From NCBI GenBank assembly GCA_035297145.1, contig DATGZN010000063.1, positions 1 through 64,000 on the forward strand: DNA of 64,000 nucleotides. The letters run 5' to 3'. The stretch comes from QHXW01 sp035297145. GTDB taxonomy: Bacteria > Acidobacteriota > Terriglobia > Bryobacterales > Bryobacteraceae. Below are positions 59,306 to 64,000 of this stretch, piece by piece (positions within the stretch are counted from its first letter, which is position 1; every line of letters starts with the position of its first letter). The notes under the pieces were generated by a model that made no database searches, was not told where the DNA came from, and was given only the letters and a program-made list of their open reading frames with translations. The translations under genes were made by a program, and so were the position numbers.

Positions 59306-61756
59306 GTGCCCGCTCTGACCCAGGACCTCCGCTATGGCGCCCGCGTGTTGCTGCGCAGCCCGGGCTTCACGCTGGTTGCCGTGCTCACCTTGGCCGTCGG
59401 CATCGCCGCCAACACTGCGATCTTTAGTTGGATCGACGGCATTCTCGTCCATCCCATACCAGGTGCGGCGCAGGGTGGGGAACTGGCGTCGTTCGAAACC
59501 GTCACGCCCAATGGCGAATTCATCACCACCTCTTACCCCGATTACCGGGATTACCGCGACCACCTGCGCCTCGTTTCCGGCCTGGCCATCTCCAGCCCCA
59601 CAGCCGTGAGCATCGGTGAGCAGGATCATGCCGAGCGCATTTGGGGCGAGCTCGTCTCCGGCAATTACTTCGCGGTGCTTGGCGTCAAGCCCGTCGCCGG
59701 CCGCTTCTTCTCGCCCGAGGAGTACGGGGACAAGTTAGGCGGATATCCGGTCGTCGTGATCAGCAACAGTTTGTGGAAACGAAATTACCGCGCGGACCCT
59801 TCCGTTATCGGCTCCACCATCCGTGTGAACCGCCAGCAGCTCACGATCATCGGCGTCGCGCCTCCCGAATTCCGCGGCAGCATTCCCGGCCTGGGATTTG
59901 AAATCTGGACGCCCGTGGTCATGGCGTCGCAACTCAACCTCCTGCCCGATTGGTGGCTCGGCGACCGCAAAGCGCGCAACCTCATCGCACTCGCGCGTGT
60001 CAAACCTGGCGTCACTCTCGGGCGAGCGCGCGGCGAAGCTGCCTCCATCGCGAATCAGCTCGCCCACGCATACGCGTACCAAAACGGCGGCATGAGCGTG
60101 ACTTTGCTGCCCCTCTGGAAAGGACACTTCGGTGCGCAGGGCATGTTGCTGGAACCCTTGCGCATCCTGATGGCTGTGTGCGGCGTGGTTCTGCTCGTGG
60201 TCTGCGCTAACGTCGCCAATCTCCTGCTGGCCCGCGCCACCGCCCGGCAAAGGGAGTTCAGCATGCGCATGGCACTCGGCGCAAGCCGCATCCGCATGAT
60301 CCGCCAGCTTCTCACCGAAAGCCTGCTCCTCGCCATCATCGGCGCGCTCGCTGGCATCCCGCTGGCGCTGTGGATCGGCCGTTGGCTCGGCTATCTCCTG
60401 CCGCCCTCCGGCCTGCCGCTGACGCTCGATATCACCCTGAACGCCGACATCTTCGCCTTCATCCTCCTCGCGTGCCTGGTCGTGTGCCTCGTTTCCGGAT
60501 TGGCGCCCGCCATCAGCACCGCGCGCACTAGCTTGAACGACGCTCTTAAGGAAGGCGGCCGCACGGGAGCTTCCGGCGCCGGTGCGCAGCGCCTCCGCGG
60601 TCTCCTGGTCGTTTCCGAAGTTGCATTGGCGCTCGTCGCTGTCATTGGTGCGGGATTGTTTACCCGGAGCTTCCAGCTCGCTGGCCGCATACAGCCCGGC
60701 TTCGATCCGCATCGCGTGCTCATTTCGCATCTGGGCTTTTCTTCTGCGGAATATACCGCCTCCGAACGCCTCCGCTTCTCCTACCGTCTGCGCCAGCGCC
60801 TCGAGTCCCAGCCCGGCATCGCCGCCGTGACATATGCTGACGACATCCCCCTCGGCTTCGGCAAAGGCTCCTGGGAGGATCTCAAGATCGAAGGCTACGT
60901 CCCCGGGCCCTCCGAAAATCTGAAGATTTATCGCAACGCCGTGGCGCCTGGTTACTTCGATCTCATGCGCATTCCGTTGGTTGACGGCCGCGACTTCACC
61001 GAACAGGATGACGACAAACATCCCCCCGTCATGATCGTCAATCAGACTTTCGCCAAGCGCTTCTTCCAAGGACGGAACCCCATCGGCCAAAAAGTCTACG
61101 GTTGGGGCGACTGGTTCACCATCATCGGTGTCGCCAGGGACAGCAAGTACTTCGAACCCGACGAATCGGCCCTACCGTTCTTCTACGCGCCTGTCGGCCA
61201 GGTATATCGCGTTGAGCGCTACCTTTGCCTTTTCGTGCGCGCCGCTGGAAATCCTAACGACGCGCTCGCGATGGTGCGGAATCAGGTTCGCGCCATGGAC
61301 CCGAACGTCGGTGTTTTCGATGCCGCGCCGCTCGAAGAGTACATGGGTGCTTCACTCTACCCCGAAAAGATCGCCGCGATCCTGATGGTGGTGCTCGGAA
61401 TGGTGGCGCTGACTCTGGCGGCCATGGGACTCTACAGCGTCATGGCGTATTCGGTTAGCCAGCGCACTTCGGAATTAGGCATCCGCATGGCGCTCGGTGC
61501 GCAGACGACCGATGTCGTAGCGCTGGTTGTCCGCCAAGCCATGGTCCTGACGCTCGTGGGACTCGCGATCGGCATCGCCGCCTCTTTGGCCCTGACGCGC
61601 CTTGCCTCTGGTCTGCTGGTGCAGGTCAGTGCCACCGACCCCCTGATCTTCGGCGGCGCGGCATTGTTTCTGGCCGCCATCTCGCTGGCCGCCAGCTACT
61701 TGCCGGCTCGCCGCGCCACCCGCATCGACCCTCTGATCGCCTTGCGGTACCAGTAG
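59306..61756 (+). CDS. ADOP-family ABC transporter permease
   Basis: 816 aa from a GTG. It lacks the helical prefix of the other copy and starts at the conserved LTQDLRYGARVLLRSPGFTL. The plan is span 1, MacB-like periplasmic domain (PVAGRFFSPEE.. WTPVVMAS), FtsX block (VCANVANLLLARATARQREF.. RMALGASR), second periplasmic domain and final FtsX block (VMAYSVSQRTSELGIRMALG). Intact; no ATPase gene nearby, as is usual for this family. It stands alone on the plus strand after a gene-free stretch. Substrate unknown. It is the third ADOP locus of the window, counting the fragment at 52070. Confidence 0.95.
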   Translation: MPALTQDLRYGARVLLRSPGFTLVAVLTLAVGIAANTAIFSWIDGILVHPIPGAAQGGELASFETVTPNGEFITTSYPDYRDYRDHLRLVSGLAISSPTAVSIGEQDHAERIWGELVSGNYFAVLGVKPVAGRFFSPEEYGDKLGGYPVVVISNSLWKRNYRADPSVIGSTIRVNRQQLTIIGVAPPEFRGSIPGLGFEIWTPVVMASQLNLLPDWWLGDRKARNLIALARVKPGVTLGRARGEAASIANQLAHAYAYQNGGMSVTLLPLWKGHFGAQGMLLEPLRILMAVCGVVLLVVCANVANLLLARATARQREFSMRMALGASRIRMIRQLLTESLLLAIIGALAGIPLALWIGRWLGYLLPPSGLPLTLDITLNADIFAFILLACLVVCLVSGLAPAISTARTSLNDALKEGGRTGASGAGAQRLRGLLVVSEVALALVAVIGAGLFTRSFQLAGRIQPGFDPHRVLISHLGFSSAEYTASERLRFSYRLRQRLESQPGIAAVTYADDIPLGFGKGSWEDLKIEGYVPGPSENLKIYRNAVAPGYFDLMRIPLVDGRDFTEQDDDKHPPVMIVNQTFAKRFFQGRNPIGQKVYGWGDWFTIIGVARDSKYFEPDESALPFFYAPVGQVYRVERYLCLFVRAAGNPNDALAMVRNQVRAMDPNVGVFDAAPLEEYMGASLYPEKIAAILMVVLGMVALTLAAMGLYSVMAYSVSQRTSELGIRMALGAQTTDVVALVVRQAMVLTLVGLAIGIAASLALTRLASGLLVQVSATDPLIFGGAALFLAAISLAASYLPARRATRIDPLIALRYQ

Positions 61757-61856
61757 TGCCCGGCTAATCGAGATCGGCCGCCGACGGTGCTTTTCGGCCA
61801 GCAAAACTGTGGTGCGACAAGGGCGCGTTCACGCTGGAAGTGAACGGCGTTAACGG

Positions 61857-62111
61857 TTATTGTCGGTAGCTGTTTCGTCGACCCAGTCTTACTGCCCTCT
61901 CCGCCTCTATCGTTGCTTCAAGGAGCTGCTGATGCCAAAATTCAGCGTGTGGATAGTCATCGGGTCGGGGCCGGCCCTCGCTGCGCTCTCGCGCCTCTGC
62001 CACACGGTAGGCGAGCTCAATCCTCTCGCGCAGGTGCCGCTCAAATTCTGTTTCACGCGCGGGTGCAAGTCTTTCTTCGAGCCGGCGCAGTCGTCTGCTG
62101 ATCGTCTTCAT
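61857..62111 (-). CDS. Small basic helical protein (84 aa)
   Basis: Charged, helical chain: MKTISRRLRRLEERLAPARE.. HLRERIELAYRVAEARERSE, ending RAVRLGRRNSYRQ. No signal or motif. It overlaps the preceding gene by 4 nt (ATGA), third of a three-gene minus-strand unit with an HTH protein. Ends of related genes survive as remnants at 58155 and 48241, showing that this small family has been copied around the chromosome. Function unknown. Confidence 0.75.
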   Translation of the reverse strand: MKTISRRLRRLEERLAPARETEFERHLRERIELAYRVAEARERSEGRPRPDDYPHAEFWHQQLLEATIEAERAVRLGRRNSYRQ

Positions 62112-62377
62112 GCCAACACCCTCACCGGGAAGCTCTCTACAAATCGGTCCAGGGCTTCTTCGCTCAGCCGCTCACGACCCGGACGACAGCGGTCAAGGCG
62201 TACCACCTCCAAGGGAGTACCGTTTGGACAGAGCGTCCTATGGCAGTCCGCGTTCTCTAAGCTCGGCTCGCGGTCCATGCCTCTCACGACGATGCGCTGC
62301 ACCCTTCGAGGCTTACCGCTGCCGGCACCCGAGCGATCTTCCAACCGCAATATACGTCGCTTCAGCGTTGCACGCAT
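62108..62377 (-). CDS. Small hypothetical protein (89 aa)
   Basis: 89 aa: MRATLKRRILRLEDRSGAG.. then a beta-like stretch RVQRIVVRGMDREPSLENAD, and a charged tail. The first 20 residues resemble the opening of the following small gene (RRLRRLEERL versus KRRILRLEDR), so they may share an origin. Follows the HTH gene by 6 nt and overlaps the next start by 4 nt: clearly one operon. No family recognised. Confidence 0.7.
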   Translation of the reverse strand: MRATLKRRILRLEDRSGAGSGKPRRVQRIVVRGMDREPSLENADCHRTLCPNGTPLEVVRLDRCRPGRERLSEEALDRFVESFPVRVLA

Positions 62378-62383
62378 GCCGGG

Positions 62384-62779
62384 CTAGCGCCGTCCATCCT
62401 GAGAGTCCTCGGCCGCTCGTTCCAGCTCTGCCACCCGCGCTTCGATATCTTCCAGCTCAATAGCCTTCATGGCGTGATTCATTACGCATTCGGCCGCCCG
62501 TACCCGGACCGACGCTGGCGTAGTTGGTTCAATCATCGTCTTTAGCAGAGTCGTGGCGGCCGCGGAAGCTCCCTGCTGAAGCCGCGCGACGGCTTGCCCG
62601 AACGCGGCGCGTTTTGCCGCCCGATACGCGGCGTCGAATTCTGGCTCCTTGAGCCATCGGTAAAGCGTTCTGGGGCCGATGCCGGCGACGCGGGCTGCTT
62701 CCTCGACATTCCGCTGCGATAGAAGCGCCACAATCGCGCCCTCTTTCTTGCGCCCGAGTTTTGAGGCAAATCCTGCCAT
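62384..62779 (-). CDS. Helix-turn-helix protein, terminase-small-subunit-like
   Basis: 131 aa. Residues 10-50 are a helix-turn-helix (GAIVALLSQRNVEEAARVAG.. GPRTLYRWLKEPEF) as in phage terminase small subunits and related transposase/phage helpers; the rest is helical, ending in a coiled tail (IEARVAELERAAEDSQ). First gene of a three-gene minus-strand unit of small genes. No large terminase or other phage structural gene is near, so this is probably an accessory cassette, not a prophage. Confidence 0.75.
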   Translation of the reverse strand: MAGFASKLGRKKEGAIVALLSQRNVEEAARVAGIGPRTLYRWLKEPEFDAAYRAAKRAAFGQAVARLQQGASAAATTLLKTMIEPTTPASVRVRAAECVMNHAMKAIELEDIEARVAELERAAEDSQDGRR

Positions 62780-62919
62780 TAGCTGCCATCTACTGCCATC
62801 GGCGCCCGCTCATCGCCGTTCCATCGCCATGGTCTTTTTCCCGCAAAATTACCTTGCTTGTGTTCGCCACAAGAGTGATCCATGTCGTGACGCGGTAATC
62901 GACCGCTAGGAGAATTTAC

Positions 62920-63330
62920 ATGACGACATCGACCACGGAAACCCAGGAAACGGCCCAGGCCACCGCCGCTGCTGCCGAGAAGCCAGAAGTGCCCAAGAAG
63001 GCCAACGCTCGCGCACAGAAGCCACGTGAGGCACCGTCCAAGGGCAAGTCGGGGAAGAAGGCCACCCCCGCCAAGAAGGGCACCAAGGCGCCCAAAAAAA
63101 CAGCGAAAGCTAAGACGGAAGGCGCCCGGCAGGGCAGCAAAACCGAGAAGATCCTGGAAATCCTGAAGCGCACGGGCGGCGCTACCCTCGTGGAGATCAT
63201 GAAGGCGACCGACTGGCAGCCGCACAGCGTACGCGGTTTCATTTCCGGCACCCTGGGCAAGAAGATGGGGCTCAAAGTGGAATCGGTCAAAGGAGAGGAC
63301 GGAGAGCGCACCTACAGCATCGCGAAGTAG
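62920..63330 (+). CDS. DUF3489-type DNA-binding-like protein with Lys/Ala-rich tail
   Basis: 136 aa with AGGAG 7 nt before the ATG. Residues 1-70 are Lys/Ala/Pro-rich (histone-H1-like). Residues about 70-135 form a small winged-helix-like domain: KTEKILEILKRTGGATLVEI.. ATDWQPHSVRGFISGTLGKK and the end DGERTYSIAK, which matches DUF3489. Such proteins are often found beside recombinases and mobile genes in Proteobacteria and Acidobacteria. A strong terminator follows 22 nt after the stop. Probably a DNA-associated accessory protein. Confidence 0.9.
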   Translation: MTTSTTETQETAQATAAAAEKPEVPKKANARAQKPREAPSKGKSGKKATPAKKGTKAPKKTAKAKTEGARQGSKTEKILEILKRTGGATLVEIMKATDWQPHSVRGFISGTLGKKMGLKVESVKGEDGERTYSIAK

Positions 63331-63352
63331 CGTCGTTGCGGATCTGCTCCTG

Positions 63353-63385
63353 GCCCGCCCGGCTCCGGCCGCGGCGGGCTTTTTT
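63353..63385 (+). terminator. Rho-independent terminator after the DUF3489 gene
   Basis: GCCCGCC (63353-63359) pairs with GGCGGGC (63373-63379) and is followed directly by TTTTTT. The loop is GC-rich and may extend the stem. A textbook intrinsic terminator. Confidence 0.85.
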
Positions 63386-63429
63386 GTTTTCATGGCCACT
63401 TCTCCACCTGGTGCCCGGATCAATTCCAC

Positions 63430-63795
63430 TTACGAGGTTCGATTCTCTTGGAAGCGGTAAAGTCCGAAACCTAACTTGTGCATCCAGCAGCAGAGGAAGC
63501 CACAGGTATGGCGAGATGCCGCCATATCTTGCGAAGCCCCATCGACGAAGTCTAGCTCCTCATACAGCCAGCGAAGGCCGCGGATTTGGTCAGCTGGGAT
63601 CGGTTCAAATAATCGCTCGTCACTGCCGGTCCTCTCATACCACACCTGGGACAACTCCTCCAGGGCGTACCCAATGTTTTCGGGGTCTTGAGAACAAGCA
63701 CCGCGACCGGCGATATCACGGATCAGCGCAAGGCACCTCTTGGCAAGTTCGATGTTGTTCGAGCTGCTGATAGGTTCAGAGTTTCGGGATTCCAT
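63430..63795 (-). CDS. Hypothetical cytosolic protein (121 aa)
   Basis: ATG with AGGAGA 8 nt upstream. Acidic helical protein: AKRCLALIRDIAGRGACSQD.. NIGYALEELSQVWYERTGSD.. IRGLRWLYEELDFVDGASQD, with a Cys-containing end (CGFLCCWMHKLGFGLYRF). No domain recognised. Its start overlaps the end of the preceding small gene by 20 nt, so the two are co-transcribed. Part of the accessory group at the right edge. Confidence 0.75.
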   Translation of the reverse strand: MESRNSEPISSSNNIELAKRCLALIRDIAGRGACSQDPENIGYALEELSQVWYERTGSDERLFEPIPADQIRGLRWLYEELDFVDGASQDMAASRHTCGFLCCWMHKLGFGLYRFQENRTS

Positions 63796-63940
63796 GGATC
63801 AAGTCTCCTTTCGTTCGAGCCCGTTCGGCGTTCTTGTAGTTCTCAATCAATCGCAATTCAGCAGACCAGTCTGCCAGTGCCAGGCACAGCCCCTGAATAT
63901 CTGGGTGTCCAGCCAGCAGCAGCGCCTCGATTTCCGCCAT
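63776..63940 (-). CDS. Small helical protein (54 aa)
   Basis: Frame MAEIEALLLAGHPDIQGLCL.. ALADWSAELRLIENYKNAER, ending DLIHGIPKL. Amphipathic helices and a good codon pattern support it although it is short; a stop in the same frame lies 24 nt upstream. Overlaps the next gene by 20 nt and follows the end of another gene by 21 nt. Function unknown. Confidence 0.6.
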   Translation of the reverse strand: MAEIEALLLAGHPDIQGLCLALADWSAELRLIENYKNAERARTKGDLIHGIPKL

Positions 63941-63961
63941 CTCGCGGCGGCAACGCGCGAT

Positions 63962-64000
63962 TCATGCGGCTTCCTTCCTGCGCTCTACGGTGATGTCATC
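63962..64000 (-). CDS. 3' end of a gene that continues past the right edge
   Basis: Thirteen codons ending ITVERRKEAA and a stop, in the same orientation and close spacing as the two small genes that follow it. Too short to name. Confidence 0.5.
   Translation of the reverse strand, partial: DDITVERRKEAA

Noticed and set aside
59735..61090. Long minus-strand frame opposite the ADOP permease
   Set aside because: Antisense to a well-conserved gene; composition (Glu/Gly/Ala-rich) is that of a reverse-strand shadow.
1..64000. tRNA, rRNA, CRISPR array, replication origin
   Set aside because: No clover-leaf, regular direct repeat with spacers, or DnaA-box cluster was seen anywhere in the window.

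Overview
The window looks like chromosome of an acidobacterium related to Candidatus Solibacter (Bryobacterales). This is inferred from gene content, not from a marker gene. Typical signs are an ECF sigma factor of the TIGR02999 type paired with a Ser/Thr kinase carrying TPRs, several ADOP-type (acidobacterial duplicated orphan permease) ABC permeases with a PadR regulator, very large carboxypeptidase-regulatory/TonB outer-membrane proteins, DUF1592/DUF1552 planctomycete-type proteins, CRTAC1/ASPIC proteins, GloVer-repeat proteins and many Tat-exported enzymes. Base composition is GC-rich. I see no rRNA, tRNA or CRISPR array.

Layout. 0.1-2.6 kb: sigma factor plus kinase operon (minus). 2.7-7.7 kb: an NHL-repeat/GH16-like secreted protein, a protein built from six tandem repeats, and a divergent zinc-ribbon/RDD membrane protein. 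7.9-12.1 kb: an AbrB-type antitoxin gene with a decayed RelE-like partner, then PadR-ADOP-VOC (minus). 12.2-18.4 kb: a TonB receptor, DapA-like lyase/aldolase and SelA-like PLP enzyme operon (minus). 18.5-29.8 kb: a second TonB receptor (minus), a divergent LacI-family regulator and a four-gene operon (DUF1592 cytochrome, DUF1552, two LRR proteins). A 16-bp LacI-type operator is repeated exactly, once between receptor and regulator and once just after the promoter of the operon, so these genes look like one regulon. 29.8-35.3 kb: GMC oxidoreductase, gluconate-dehydrogenase-subunit-3-like, TPR and CRTAC1 genes in one minus-strand operon.

35.3-38.3 kb is eroded: a GH31 alpha-glucosidase remnant, a frameshifted GloVer protein and small genes. 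38.3-43.1 kb: a multi-spanning membrane protein and a quinol-oxidising module of Rieske protein, b6-type fused cytochrome b and a nine-haem cytochrome c. 43.3-44.8 kb is a recombination scar joining a 3'-truncated tyrosine recombinase to a 5'-truncated secreted protein. 45-55.9 kb: CHRD and tyrosinase genes, a thioredoxin-fold protein with an unusual CX3C site, an amidohydrolase, a broken ADOP permease and a large clan GH-A-like secreted protein. 56-58.2 kb: an AsmA-like gene flanked by two related palindromic elements in opposite orientation. 59.3-61.8 kb: an intact ADOP permease. 61.9-64 kb: a group of small accessory genes, some phage-like, that continues past the right edge.

Theme: export of redox and carbohydrate enzymes (Sec, Tat, TonB receptors) with local regulators, interspersed with decayed genes and repeat remnants that mark where the chromosome has been rearranged.
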